Shown: positions 1 to 11,948, counted from the stretch's first letter. The stretch is 64,000 nt of DNA from Falsiroseomonas algicola (GCF_011040385.1 NZ_JAAIKB010000002.1:682001-746000), one strand, 5' to 3'. A program made the numbers and translations. Notes: generated from the letters alone by a model not told the origin.

Positions 1-311
1 ACTGGCGGCTCGGCGGTCGCAGCGCGGCGGAGCGGGCGGAGCGCATCAGCGTCGCCGGCACGGTGAAGGTGCCCTATTTCGCGCCGCAGGGTGAGATCGC
101 CGGTGCGATCCTGGATGACGGGACCGTCGTCACGGTGCCGCCCGGTGCCTCCGAAGGGTTGCGCGACCTGCTGCGGCCCGGTGCCCGGCTGGCGGCGGAA
201 GGGCCCGGCGTAGCCGGAGAGCATGGCCGCGCCCTGGCCGCCGACCGCATCGGCGACACGGCCGAAAACCTGAAGCCCGTCACGGTTCCCGAACCCCAAC
301 GCAGGCGCTGA
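1..311 (+). CDS. C-terminal part of a small uncharacterised protein
   Basis: The reading frame is open from base 3 to the TGA before 311, so the gene begins before the window. A GTG at 63 is the first internal start-like codon, but in-frame codons upstream (ending AERISVAGTV) continue the protein, so I treat it as 5'-truncated. The visible part has a beta-rich pattern: GEIAGAILDDGTVVTVPPGA, then a short helix, then RLAAEGPG and GRALAADRIG. This resembles small OB-like proteins of alphaproteobacteria, but I cannot name a family. It ends 5 bases before the ABC exporter gene and may share its transcript. Confidence 0.5.
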   Translation, partial: WRLGGRSAAERAERISVAGTVKVPYFAPQGEIAGAILDDGTVVTVPPGASEGLRDLLRPGARLAAEGPGVAGEHGRALAADRIGDTAENLKPVTVPEPQRRR

Positions 312-316
312 TACCC

Positions 317-2176
317 ATGCCGGATACGACCGAGGCGCAACCCGAGTCCGCGCCGCGGCAGGGTTTTCTCAGGCGCTTCTGGCGCCTGGCGCGCGGCTAC
401 TATGCCTCGCCGCAGGACCGCAAGCGGGCCTGGCTGCTGACCATCGCGGTGGTCGTGCTGACGCTGGCGCAGATCCTGGTGCAGCTGCGCTTCAACCTCT
501 GGAATCGTGACTTCTTCAACGCGCTGGAGAATCGCGACCGCGCCGCCTTCTTCGGCGAGATGTGGATGTTCGGCGCGCTGATCCTGGCCGCGATGGTCAC
601 GGCGGTCGCGCAGCTCTGGGCGCGGCAGGCGCTGATGCTGGATTGGCGGCGATGGCTGGTGCACCGGCTGCAGCAGCGCTGGCTGGAAAGCGGGCGGCAC
701 TACCAGCTGAACTTCATGCCCGATGCCGCCGACAATCCCGACCAGCGCATCAGCGAGAACACCCGCTGGGCGACGGCGATGGCGGTGGACCTGCTGGTCG
801 GGCTGCTGGGCTCGATCCTGACGCTGGCGTCGTTCCTCGGCATCCTCTGGACGCTGTCCGGGCCGCTGCACATGGCCTTCGGCGCCAATGAGTTCGAGAT
901 TCCCGGCTACATGGTCTGGGCGGCGCTGCTCTATGCCACCGTGGGCTCCGTCCTCACCTGGCTGATCGGCGGGCCGATGGTCTCCATCAACATCCGGCGC
1001 AACGAGGCGGAGAGCAACCACCGCTTCGCGCTGATCCGCATGCGGGAGAGCAGCGAGGGCATTGCGCTGATCCGCGGCGAGCCGGATGAGGAGCGCGGGC
1101 TGAAGCGCGCCTTCGGCCAGGTCGCCAACGTGATGAAGGACCTCTACGGCAGCGAGCGCCGGCTGATGTGGCTGACCTCCGCCTATGGCATGGCGGCTGG
1201 CGTGGTGCCGATCCTGGTGGCATCGCCGCGCTACTTCGCCGGCGCCATCACGCTCGGTGTCCTCATGCAGATCACCCAGGCCTTCCTGGAGGTGACGCGC
1301 AGCCTGAACTGGTTCGTCGACAAGTTCCCGATCCTCGCGGATTGGCGCAGCCATGTGGAGCGCGTGGTGGCGCTGGAGGACACTTTCGACGAGGCCGAGG
1401 CGATGGAGGGCGCCGACCGCATCACGGTGAAGGAAGGGCCGGATGAGGAGGGGCGGGAGGTGCTGGCCTTCCGCGACCTGCAGATCGGCCATGCTGACGG
1501 CAATGTCGTGATCCAGGAAGCCAATGCCGAGATCAAGGCCGGCGAGAAGGTGCTGATCGTGGGCGAGAGCGGGACGGGCAAGTCGACGTTGTTCCGCGCC
1601 ATTGCCGGGCTCTGGCCCTGGGGGGCGGGGGAGATCCGCATCCCGCCGCGCGACCGCATGATGTTCATGCCGCAGCGGCCCTACATCCCGCTCGGCTCGC
1701 TGCGCGCCGCGCTGGCCTATCCGGCCGCGCCGAAGAAGTTTCCCGATGCGGCCATGACGGCGGCGCTGGAACGCTGCGGCCTGCCCCACCTGGTGCCGCG
1801 GCTGGAGGAGGAGGATCGCTGGGATCGCGTGCTGTCGCTTGGCGAGCAGCAGCGGCTGGCCTTCGCGCGGCTGCTGCTGCACCGGCCGCGCTGGGTGTTC
1901 CTGGACGAGGCGACCGCCGCGCTCGACGAGGAGAACCAGGACGTGATGATGAACCTGTTCAAGGAGGAACTGGCGGAGAGCGCGCTGGTGTCGATCGGCC
2001 ACCGGCCGGGGCTGGATGCCTATCACGACCGGACGCTGCACCTCTCGCGCGCGCCGGACGGGGCGCGGCTCGAGGTGCGGCGGCGGGTGGGGCCGGCGCC
2101 AAGGCCGAAGGGCAAGGCGGGGCCGCTGGTGGCGGCGGGGCGCGGGGCGCTGCGGCGGATGCTGCGGCGGAACTAG
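317..2176 (+). CDS. ABC exporter, permease-ATPase fusion of the YddA/SbmA-BacA-like family
   Basis: This is a 619-residue half-transporter with an N-terminal membrane domain (about residues 30-350, several hydrophobic segments) and a C-terminal nucleotide-binding domain. Walker A is GESGTGKST at about residues 416-424. The signature region is LSLGEQQRLAFARLLL, followed by Walker B WVFLDEATAALDEE and the switch His in IGHRPG. The early segment RFNLWNRDFFNALENRD is characteristic of the ABC_membrane_2 family, which includes YddA, Rv1819c and eukaryotic ABCD proteins and is related to SbmA/BacA. Members move peptides, cobalamin or very-long-chain acyl compounds. The substrate here cannot be read from sequence. 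It probably works as an inner-membrane homodimer. The signature lacks the usual SGG, having SLG, which is common in this family. Confidence 0.88.
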   Translation: MPDTTEAQPESAPRQGFLRRFWRLARGYYASPQDRKRAWLLTIAVVVLTLAQILVQLRFNLWNRDFFNALENRDRAAFFGEMWMFGALILAAMVTAVAQLWARQALMLDWRRWLVHRLQQRWLESGRHYQLNFMPDAADNPDQRISENTRWATAMAVDLLVGLLGSILTLASFLGILWTLSGPLHMAFGANEFEIPGYMVWAALLYATVGSVLTWLIGGPMVSINIRRNEAESNHRFALIRMRESSEGIALIRGEPDEERGLKRAFGQVANVMKDLYGSERRLMWLTSAYGMAAGVVPILVASPRYFAGAITLGVLMQITQAFLEVTRSLNWFVDKFPILADWRSHVERVVALEDTFDEAEAMEGADRITVKEGPDEEGREVLAFRDLQIGHADGNVVIQEANAEIKAGEKVLIVGESGTGKSTLFRAIAGLWPWGAGEIRIPPRDRMMFMPQRPYIPLGSLRAALAYPAAPKKFPDAAMTAALERCGLPHLVPRLEEEDRWDRVLSLGEQQRLAFARLLLHRPRWVFLDEATAALDEENQDVMMNLFKEELAESALVSIGHRPGLDAYHDRTLHLSRAPDGARLEVRRRVGPAPRPKGKAGPLVAAGRGALRRMLRRN

Positions 2177-2184
2177 AAGGGCGG

Positions 2185-2820
2185 TCAGGCCCGCTCCAGC
2201 CGAATCGCGTCGCGCAGCGCGGCGCGGGCGGCGGCGGCGAAGCGGCAGGCGAGGCGGATCGCTTCCTCCCCCCCGCGCCGGTCATGGGTGATGGTGATGC
2301 CCACCGTCATCATCCGGCCGGCGACGCCGGAGACGCAGACCACCTCCGTCACCAGCCCGCGCGAGGCGGGAAGGGCGGCGCGGTTGCAGAGGAGGTCGGT
2401 GCTGCTGCCGTCATGCACCACGAAGCTGCGCCAGCGCAGCTCCGTCGGGCGCCGGCCGGACCCGGCGCGGGCGCGGCGGGTGGCTTCCTCCAGCATGCGG
2501 AGCGAGGCGTCGCCGGTGGCCTCGGCCAGGGCGCCGCGGGCGCTGGCCGAGGTCGGGCCGTCAGGGACGGGAAGGGCTGTGCGGCCCGAGAGGGTGACGG
2601 CGGCCGTGACGTTCTGGCGTGCGAAGGCGAGCACGGCACCGCCCTCCGGCCCCGGGGCCGGGCCCGGCGGCCCTTGGCGGCGGAGACCCGCCAGGCGGGC
2701 GGGCAGCGTGGACAGCATGGCGGCATCGTCGCCGGCCGAGGGGCCGGAGCCGCGCGCCGGGTGCGGCGCGACGCTGGCCAGTGCGGCAAGGGCGAGGAAT
2801 GCCGCGTGCACCCGCCTCAT
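2185..2820 (-). CDS. exported protein of unknown function
   Basis: The protein has 211 residues and begins with a signal peptide (MRRVHAAFLALAALASVAPH, likely cut near PARGSG), so it should be periplasmic. The rest is Ala/Arg-rich with no motif I recognise. Two cysteines (in LLCNRA and VVCVSG) and a third near the end (RLACRF) could form a disulfide. A run of predicted beta strands (LRWRSFVVHDGSS, VTEVVCVSGVAG, MMTVGITITHD) suggests a compact beta domain. It converges on the ABC exporter gene, with 8 bases between the stops. The coding strand is supported by the clean signal peptide and the absence of a better overlapping frame. Confidence 0.6.
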   Translation of the reverse strand: MRRVHAAFLALAALASVAPHPARGSGPSAGDDAAMLSTLPARLAGLRRQGPPGPAPGPEGGAVLAFARQNVTAAVTLSGRTALPVPDGPTSASARGALAEATGDASLRMLEEATRRARAGSGRRPTELRWRSFVVHDGSSTDLLCNRAALPASRGLVTEVVCVSGVAGRMMTVGITITHDRRGGEEAIRLACRFAAAARAALRDAIRLERA

Positions 2821-2920
2821 GCATCATCCTTTCCCGAAGCGGGAAGGATAGGCGGGCGGAACGGGGCGCGCTACCGGCCGGTGAAGATTTCGCCTGCCGA
2901 TTGCGTGCCCCTGGTTCGGT

Positions 2921-3157
2921 TCAGCGCCAGGCCGGGCGGCCGAGATTGACCGAGCCGGGGCTCGTCAGCGCACCGCCGGCCGCGCCCGCCGCGCCGCCGA
3001 TCAGCGCGCCGGTGCCGACGCCGCCGCCCGAGACGGCGCCGATCGCCGCGCCGGCGCCCGCGCCGAGCAGGCCGCCGGAGACGGCGCGGTCACCGGTGGT
3101 CTGCCCGCAGGCGGCCAGGGAGCCAGCGACAATGAGAAGCAGGGGAAGACGGCGCAT
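2921..3157 (-). CDS. small glycine-zipper lipoprotein
   Basis: This 78-residue protein starts with a lipoprotein signal, MRRLPLLLIVAGSLAACGQ, whose lipobox LAAC predicts lipidation at Cys17. It continues with a glycine-zipper stretch (GGLLGAGAGAAIGAVSGGG and GTGALIGGAAGAAGG). Such proteins (Glycine_zipper_2 / YMGG-type, OsmB-like) insert as hairpins in the outer membrane or periplasmic face and are often stress-linked. A 100-base gap separates it from the exported protein downstream on the same strand. The role in this organism is unknown. Confidence 0.75.
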   Translation of the reverse strand: MRRLPLLLIVAGSLAACGQTTGDRAVSGGLLGAGAGAAIGAVSGGGVGTGALIGGAAGAAGGALTSPGSVNLGRPAWR

Positions 3158-3325
3158 CGTGACCTCCTTCGGGGTTCGTGTGCCGGCCGTAACGCTGCGG
3201 AACCCTGCCGGTTCGCCGGGGGCGGGCCCTGGCTTGTCATCAGGGCTTGAGCCAGGGACGGGGGAGGGCTATCGGAGGCGCCTCTCGCCACCCCGCGGCG
3301 CCGTGAGGACCGGGCGGCGCCATGA

Positions 3326-4447
<1,122 letters not shown>

Positions 4448-4480
4448 TAGGGGGGTCAGGTCCTTGCGGGGGGGCGTCGG

Positions 4481-5344
4481 TTGATCCGTCTGAGCATTCC
4501 GCTCCGGCAGGCATTGTCCCGCCTGTCGCTGCCCGTGCTGATCGCGGTGGCGTTCGGCACCATGCTGCTCGGCAAGGCCGATGCGCTGCTGGCGGAACGC
4601 GCGCGGACGGCGCTGGCGGATGCGCTGATGCCCTTCTACGCGGCCTTCGCGGAGCCCGCCCATGCGGTGCGGGACGCGGTGGAGGAGATCGAGCAGCTTT
4701 TCGTCATGCGGGAGGAGAATGCCCGCCTGCGGGAGGAGAATGAGCGGCTGCGGCGCTGGCAGGCGGCGGCGCTGTCGCTGGAGGCGGAGAACGCCATGCT
4801 GCGGCGGCAGCTGGCCTTCGTGCCGGAACGGGCGCCGGCCTACCAGACGGCGCGGGTCGTGGCCGATGGCGGGGGCGTCTATGCCCGGGCGGTGCTGCTG
4901 TCCGTGCCGCCGGAGATGCAGGTGCGGCGCGGGCAGATCGCGCTGGATGAGCGGGGCTTCGTGGGGCGGGTGACGGAGGTGGGCAACCGCTCCGCCCGCG
5001 TGCTGCTGGCGACCGACATGAACAGCCGCATTCCCGTGACGCTGGAAGGCAGCCGGGCGCGGGCGATGATGGTCGGAACCAACGGGGCCCGGCCGCGGCT
5101 GCAGCACTGGGCGGAAGGCAGCCGGCCGGCGGAGGGCGAGCGGATCGTCACCAGCGCGGAGGGCGTCGCCTTCCCGTCGGGCCTGCCGATCGGCGTGGTG
5201 CGCTGGACGGAATCCGGCACGGCGGAGGTGGAGCTGTTTGCCAGGCTCGATCGGCTGGATGTGGTGCGGCTGTTCGATTTCGGGCTCGGGGGCATCCTGC
5301 CGCCGGAAGCCGTGGCGCGGCCCGAACCGCGTGGCCGGCGCTGA
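4481..5344 (+). CDS. mreC: rod-shape-determining protein MreC
   Basis: The protein has 287 residues from a TTG start at 4481, chosen because it lies 33 bases after mreB and starts right before the membrane helix (LSLPVLIAVAFGTMLLG). The helix is followed by a coiled coil rich in heptads (EEIEQLFVMREENARLREEN, about residues 66-115) and then the beta-barrel periplasmic domain (GFVGRVTEVGNRSARVLLAT; GLPIGVV). It scaffolds the elongasome and activates PBP2. The last residues (RPEPRGRR) are a basic tail. Confidence 0.93.
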   Translation: MIRLSIPLRQALSRLSLPVLIAVAFGTMLLGKADALLAERARTALADALMPFYAAFAEPAHAVRDAVEEIEQLFVMREENARLREENERLRRWQAAALSLEAENAMLRRQLAFVPERAPAYQTARVVADGGGVYARAVLLSVPPEMQVRRGQIALDERGFVGRVTEVGNRSARVLLATDMNSRIPVTLEGSRARAMMVGTNGARPRLQHWAEGSRPAEGERIVTSAEGVAFPSGLPIGVVRWTESGTAEVELFARLDRLDVVRLFDFGLGGILPPEAVARPEPRGRR

Positions 5345-5355
5345 GGGCATCCCCC

Positions 5356-5889
5356 ATGGTCGGGCGGAAGGAACCCTCGCCCGGTCTGCTGCGGCGGCTG
5401 GACGATTGGGCGCGGGCGGCCTTCCCGGCCATCAGCACGGCGGTGCTGATGATCATGGCGTCGGGCCCCACCGGCCTGGCGACGCTGGTGCCGGGCGTGG
5501 CGCTGCCCTGCATCATCTTCTGGTCCATCTTCCGGCCGGGTGCGATGCCGCCGCCGGCGGTCTTCGTGCTGGCGCTGCTGCAGGATCTGCTGACGCTGGC
5601 GCCCTTCGGGACAGGCGTGGTGACGCTGCTGGTGGCGCATGGGCTGGCGGTGGCCTGGCGGCGCTTCCTGGTGCGGCAGAGCTTCCTGTTCGTCTGGCTG
5701 TGCTTCTGCGGCTTCGCGGTCGGGGCGGCGGGGCTCGGCTGGGTGCTGACGGCGCTGCTGGCCTGGGACCTGCCGGCGCCGGCGCCCTCCCTGCACCTGG
5801 CGGCGCTCTCCGCCGGGCTCTACCCGGCCTTCGCCTTCGTGCTGGGGCGCATCCACACGGCGATGCGGCAGGCGGAGGAGATGGTGTGA
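5356..5889 (+). CDS. mreD: rod-shape-determining protein MreD
   Basis: The protein has 177 residues with about five to six hydrophobic helices and a cytoplasmic N terminus. The segment FRPGAMPPPAVFVLALLQDL matches the conserved loop in which MreD proteins carry RP..P....F..GL..D. Position between mreC and the PBP2 gene is diagnostic. It is an inner-membrane partner of MreC. The start at 5356 lies 11 bases after the mreC stop. Confidence 0.9.
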   Translation: MVGRKEPSPGLLRRLDDWARAAFPAISTAVLMIMASGPTGLATLVPGVALPCIIFWSIFRPGAMPPPAVFVLALLQDLLTLAPFGTGVVTLLVAHGLAVAWRRFLVRQSFLFVWLCFCGFAVGAAGLGWVLTALLAWDLPAPAPSLHLAALSAGLYPAFAFVLGRIHTAMRQAEEMV

Positions 5890-6073
5890 CCAGGCTCACG
5901 GCCCCGCCCACACCCACCAGCGCAACCGCGTCTCTTTCGGCCCGGCTGTTCCGCCGGGCCGCGGCCGCGAATGCGGCCCCGCGCACAGACCGCCAGCATG
6001 GCCCCACGCCACAGCGCGTAGGCGCGCAGGCAAGCGCGCGGAGCGCGCGCCCGCCGCTTGAGGGCACAGATTT
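5890..6073 (+). repeat. GC-rich spacer packed with hairpins inside the mre operon
   Basis: These 184 bases separate mreD from the PBP2 gene, although every other junction in the cluster is short or overlapping. They hold a 9-bp stem with a 6-base loop at 5938-5961 (CGGCCCGGC / GCCGGGCCG), a GCGGCCGC..GCGGCC inverted repeat just after it, and nested GCGCGC arms around 6021-6051. No uridine run follows, so it is not a standard terminator. It could be an mRNA-processing or attenuation site, or a copy of a dispersed intergenic repeat. No gene is seen in it. Confidence 0.4.
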
Positions 6074-7966
6074 ATGAGCCGCAAGCAGCGGGAGGAGGAG
6101 CGGGTCCGCGGCATCTTCGGCCGCCGCGCGCTTCTGCTGGGCGCCGGGCAGATGGGGCTGCTGGGCTTCCTGGCCCATCGCCTGCACACGCTGCAGGTGG
6201 ATGAGGGGGAGCGCTACGCGACGCTGGCGGAGGAGAACCGTCTCTCCGCCCGGCTGCTGGCGCCGCCGCGCGGCCGGGTGCTGGACCGGGAAGGTCGCGT
6301 CGTCGCCGGCAACCAGCTGAACTGGCGCGCCCTGCTGGTGGCGGAACAGACCTCGGACGTCAGCGCGACGCTGGAGACGCTGACGAAGATCATCCCGCTG
6401 ACGGATGCCGAGCGCGCGCGGATCGAGCGCGAGGTGCGCCGCCGCCGCCGCTTCGTGCCGGTGGTGGTGCGGGAGTTCCTGAGCTGGGAGGAGATGGCGC
6501 GGATCGAGCTGAACGCGCCGGACCTGCCGGGCATCAGCGTCGATGTCGGCACCACGCGCGTCTATGCGGAGGGCGAGCACCTCGCCCACATCGTCGGCTA
6601 TGTGGCGCCGCCGGCGGAGCGCGACATGGATGGCGACCCGCTGCTGGAACTGCCGGGCATCCGCGTCGGCCGCGCGGGGATCGAGCGGCACCATGACCGG
6701 ACGCTGCGCGGCCGCGCCGGCGCGGTGCAGCTGGAGGTGAACGCCGTCGGCCGCGTGATCCGGGAGCTGGACCGGCGGGAGGGCGTGCAGGGGCAGGACG
6801 TGCAGCTTTCCGTGGATGCGGAGCTGCAGAAGTCGATCCGCGGCAAGATCGAGGAAGGCACCTCCGTCGTCCTGATGGATGCGCGGAATGGCGAGCTGCT
6901 GGCCATGGCGACGCAGCCGAGCTTCGACCCCAATGTGTTCAATTCCGGCGTCTCCGCCGCGCAGTGGCGCGAATGGACGGCCAACCGCGCGACGCCCCTG
7001 ATCAACAAGGCGACCAACGGGCTCTACGCGCCGGGCTCCACCTTCAAGATGGTGGTGGCGCTGGCGGGGCTGGAGGCGCGGGCGGTGACGTCGGGGGAGC
7101 GTGTGACCTGCCCAGGCTACATGGACCTCGGCGATACGCGGTTCCATTGCTGGCACCGGCCAGGCCATGGCGGCGTGGACATGCGGACGGCGCTCAAGCT
7201 GTCCTGCGACGTCTACTTCTACGAACTCGCCAAGCGCGTCGGCATGGACCGGATAGCCGCCATGGGGCGCCGCTTCGGGCTCGGCGTGCCGCTGGAGATC
7301 GAATTGCCGGGCACGCGGGCCGGCCTCATGCCGACGCGCGAATGGCGCCAGGCGCAGGGGCGGCCCTGGGCGCTGGGCGATACGGTGGTGCATGGCATCG
7401 GCCAGGGCTTCTACCAGCTGACGCCGCTGTCGCTGGCGACGATGACGGCGCGGCTCGCGACCGGGCGCGCGGTGCAGCCGCATCTGACGCGGGCGATCGG
7501 CGGGCGTCCGGTGCGCGGCACGCGGGCGGAGGATTGGCCGAGCCTCGGCATCCCCGACCGCGACCTGCGCCTGGTGCGAGAGGCGATGTGGGCGGTGGTG
7601 AATGAGCAGGGCGGCACGGCCCGCGCCGCAAGGCTGCCCGCGGAAATCGGCACCATGGCCGGCAAGACGGGCACGACGCAGGTGCGGCGCGTGAGCCGCG
7701 AGCAGCGGGAGAGGGGCTTCCGCGTGGACCAGATGCCGCGGGAATGGCGACCGCATGCGCTGTTCGTCGCCTTCGCGCCGGTGGAGAACCCGGTCTTCGC
7801 CGTCTCCGTCGTGGTGGAGCACGGCACGAGCGGATCGGGCGCCGCGGCGCCGCTGGCCCGCGATGTGCTGGTGGAGGCCTTCCAGCGGCTGCGGCCGGGG
7901 CAGGGCGGGCCCGCCGCGCGGGTCGCGGAGGCGCCGCGATCGCCCATCCCGCCGGTGCGGCCATGA
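6074..7966 (+). CDS. mrdA: peptidoglycan transpeptidase PBP2
   Basis: The protein has 630 residues. It has an N-terminal membrane anchor (about 17-38), a PBP dimerisation domain (RLLAPPRGRVLDREGRVVAGN through about 215) and a class B transpeptidase domain. The catalytic motifs are S322-T-F-K (YAPGSTFK), S377-C-D and K531-T-G (AGKTGTT). It cross-links new glycan during rod elongation together with RodA. The C-terminal 20 residues are Pro/Arg-rich. The stop TGA overlaps the rodA start (ATGA), so the two are translationally coupled. Confidence 0.95.
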   Translation: MSRKQREEERVRGIFGRRALLLGAGQMGLLGFLAHRLHTLQVDEGERYATLAEENRLSARLLAPPRGRVLDREGRVVAGNQLNWRALLVAEQTSDVSATLETLTKIIPLTDAERARIEREVRRRRRFVPVVVREFLSWEEMARIELNAPDLPGISVDVGTTRVYAEGEHLAHIVGYVAPPAERDMDGDPLLELPGIRVGRAGIERHHDRTLRGRAGAVQLEVNAVGRVIRELDRREGVQGQDVQLSVDAELQKSIRGKIEEGTSVVLMDARNGELLAMATQPSFDPNVFNSGVSAAQWREWTANRATPLINKATNGLYAPGSTFKMVVALAGLEARAVTSGERVTCPGYMDLGDTRFHCWHRPGHGGVDMRTALKLSCDVYFYELAKRVGMDRIAAMGRRFGLGVPLEIELPGTRAGLMPTREWRQAQGRPWALGDTVVHGIGQGFYQLTPLSLATMTARLATGRAVQPHLTRAIGGRPVRGTRAEDWPSLGIPDRDLRLVREAMWAVVNEQGGTARAARLPAEIGTMAGKTGTTQVRRVSREQRERGFRVDQMPREWRPHALFVAFAPVENPVFAVSVVVEHGTSGSGAAAPLARDVLVEAFQRLRPGQGGPAARVAEAPRSPIPPVRP

Positions 7967-9114
7967 AGTTCGAGCGGCGGCTGCTGCTGCGGGAACGCGG
8001 CTCGGGGGTCTTCGAGAAGCTGTGGCAGATTCCCTGGGTCTTCGTGCTGCTGCTCTGCGCCGTCGCCGGCGTGGGGTATGTGGCGCTGTATTCGGCGGGG
8101 GGCGGGGCGCCCGATCCCTATGCCGGGCGGCATGCCATCCGCTTCGGTTTCGGCCTGGTGATGATGCTCTCCATCGCGCTGGTCGATATCCGGCTGATCG
8201 CCCGCTTTGCCTGGGTGGGCTATGCGATGGGCGTGGGGCTGCTGGTGCTTGTGGCGCTGCATGGGCAGGTGGGGAAAGGGGCGCAGCGCTGGATCGATAT
8301 CGGGCCGGTGCAGCTGCAACCGTCCGAGCTCATGAAGATCATGCTGGTGGTGGCGCTGGCATCCTGGTTCCACAAGGCGTCCTGGGAACGGATCGGCAAT
8401 CCGCTTTTCCTCATTCCGCCGATCATCGCGGTGCTGATTCCGGCGGCGTTGATCTTCAAGCAGCCCAATCTCGGCACATCGCTGATCACGCTGATGATCG
8501 GAGGCGCGGTGTTTTTCGCCGCCGGCGTCCGGCTCTGGAAATTCGCGATACTGGTCGGCGCGGTCGCGATCGCGGCGCCGATCGTCTACGAGAACCTGCA
8601 TGATTACCAGCGGGCGCGGATCACCACCTTCCTCGATCCGGAAAGCGATCCGCTGGGCGCGGGCTACAATATCATCCAGTCAAAGATCGCGCTTGGCTCC
8701 GGCGGTTTCTGGGGCAAGGGGTTCCTGCAGGGCACGCAGGGCCACCTGAATTTCCTGCCGGAAAAGCAGACGGACTTCATCTTCACCATGCTGGCGGAGG
8801 AATTCGGCCTGGTCGGCGGGCTGTCCGTGCTCGGCCTCCTGGCCAGCGTGATCGCCTTCGGCTTCCTGGTGGCGCTGCGCAGCCGGCACCAGTTCGGACG
8901 GCTGCTCGCGGTGGGGCTGGCGACGAACTACTTCCTCTATGTCTTCGTGAACATCGCCATGGTGACCGGGTCCATCCCCGTCGGCGGCGTGCCGCTACCG
9001 CTGATCAGCCATGGCGGGTCGGCCATGATCACGGTCATGATCGGCTTCGGGCTGCTGATGTCGGCGCATGTCCACCGGGATGCCGATCTCGGTGCGGATC
9101 GCGGCGAGACCTGA
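7963..9114 (+). CDS. rodA: peptidoglycan glycosyltransferase RodA (SEDS family)
   Basis: The protein is 383 residues from the ATG at 7963, chosen because it overlaps the PBP2 stop by four bases and gives the normal RodA N terminus (MKFERRLLLRERG). It has ten or so membrane helices and the SEDS motifs GKGAQRWIDIGPVQLQPSE, GGFWGKGFLQGTQ, LPEKQTDFIFTMLAEEFG and PLPLISHGGSAM. With PBP2 it polymerises lipid II for side-wall growth. A longer in-frame reading from 7744 only adds sequence overlapping PBP2 and is not needed. Confidence 0.95.
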   Translation: MKFERRLLLRERGSGVFEKLWQIPWVFVLLLCAVAGVGYVALYSAGGGAPDPYAGRHAIRFGFGLVMMLSIALVDIRLIARFAWVGYAMGVGLLVLVALHGQVGKGAQRWIDIGPVQLQPSELMKIMLVVALASWFHKASWERIGNPLFLIPPIIAVLIPAALIFKQPNLGTSLITLMIGGAVFFAAGVRLWKFAILVGAVAIAAPIVYENLHDYQRARITTFLDPESDPLGAGYNIIQSKIALGSGGFWGKGFLQGTQGHLNFLPEKQTDFIFTMLAEEFGLVGGLSVLGLLASVIAFGFLVALRSRHQFGRLLAVGLATNYFLYVFVNIAMVTGSIPVGGVPLPLISHGGSAMITVMIGFGLLMSAHVHRDADLGADRGET

Positions 9115-9199
9115 CGAAGTTGCAGGTCTCGTATGACCTCATGGGCTTGCCAAAGGGCCTCCGACCCCTTAAACGCCCCCCACCGGCGGTTACCGCCCC

Positions 9200-9275
<76 letters not shown>

Positions 9276-9690
9276 TTCTCCCCCCTTCCAGAGCATGGTC
9301 CAGCGGCAGCCGGGAACGGCGGCAGCAAGGGCGTCGGCCGATTCGCGCCAGTTCGCGCGGCATTTCACGAAATAATGTCGTACCGCGCTGCGCGATTGCG
9401 TGTGGCGGCCGGAATGGGCTACTGCGCCGGACGGAATGCAGGCCAGCCGCGCTGATCCCCGCCGTGATCCAGCGAAACCGCCCATCACAACGCGAAAAAG
9501 CAATTCCCGGACTGGAATGGAATAATAAACGATATCGCAATAATTGTCGCCCGGGCGGTCCGCATTAAGCACCTGCGGTGCCGCGCGCCGGTGACCCTCG
9601 CCATTAATTCGTTTCCCTGGCCGGTTTTACGCAGTATGCCCTTCGCATTCGTCGTGCATAAACGCGGACGAACCGGATAGAGGCACCACC
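9276..9690. other. gene-free, AT-richer stretch upstream of the H-NS gene
   Basis: This is 415 bases between tRNA-Lys and the H-NS-like gene. It is visibly poorer in GC than the rest of the window, especially about 9510-9670 (for example GGAATAATAAACGATATCGC). No frame in it looks like a protein. The open frames crossing it start inside the tRNA. One weak promoter-like pair is TTGTCG, 16 bases, TAAGCA near 9545. An AT-rich leader ahead of an H-NS gene would suit autoregulation by its own product, but that is inference. Confidence 0.45.
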
Positions 9691-10071
9691 ATGACGGCAT
9701 CGGAAAAGAACTCACTGTCCTCGGCGCTGGAGGCGCTGCAGACGCTCGGCGTCGCGGAATTGCGGCAGGTCGCGGCCGAGGCGGAACGGCTGGCGCAGGA
9801 GCGTGGCGAGAGCGAGCGCCGCAGCTTCATCGAGGAGACCCGGAAGAAGGCGGCGGCGCTCGGCCTGGCCATGAGCGACCTGCTCGGCGACATGGAGCCG
9901 GCGTCCGGCGGGCGGCGGCGCGGCCCGAAGCCCGGCAAGAAGACGCGCGCGAGCGCCGCGGTGAAGTATCGCGGTCCGAATGGCGAGCCCTGGTCGGGCC
10001 GTGGCCGCCCGCCGCGCTGGGTGCAGGCGGTGGAAGCCGAAGGGCGCAGCCGGAGCGACTTCGCCGTCTGA
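9691..10071 (+). CDS. H-NS family histone-like nucleoid protein
   Basis: The 126-residue protein has an N-terminal helical oligomerisation part (about 1-60, Leu/Glu-rich) and a linker GGRRRGPKPGKKTR. The C-terminal DNA-binding domain is KYRGPNGEPWSGRGRPPRWV, the H-NS/BpH3 signature with the AT-hook-like core GRGRPPRW. It should bind curved AT-rich DNA in the minor groove and silence genes. AGAGG lies 9 to 10 bases before the ATG. It ends in a strong hairpin terminator shared with the convergent sigma factor gene. Confidence 0.9.
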   Translation: MTASEKNSLSSALEALQTLGVAELRQVAAEAERLAQERGESERRSFIEETRKKAAALGLAMSDLLGDMEPASGGRRRGPKPGKKTRASAAVKYRGPNGEPWSGRGRPPRWVQAVEAEGRSRSDFAV

Positions 10072-10077
10072 ATCGAA

Positions 10078-10109
10078 AAGCGCCGGCGGGGTGTCCCCCG
10101 CCGGCGCTT
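10078..10109. terminator. bidirectional hairpin terminator
   Basis: A perfect 14-bp stem (AAGCGCCGGCGGGG with CCCCGCCGGCGCTT) closes a 4-base loop at 10092-10095. It lies between the convergent stops of the H-NS gene (10071) and the sigma factor gene (10134). Short A and T ends on either side suit rho-independent termination in both directions. Confidence 0.8.
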
Positions 10110-10133
10110 CGCGTTCCAGCGCTACGGGAGGCC

Positions 10134-11948
<1,815 letters not shown>

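Noticed and set aside
9184-9197. small GGCGG..CCGCC stem before tRNA-Lys as rodA terminator
   Set aside because: Only about five base pairs with no T run; too weak to call.
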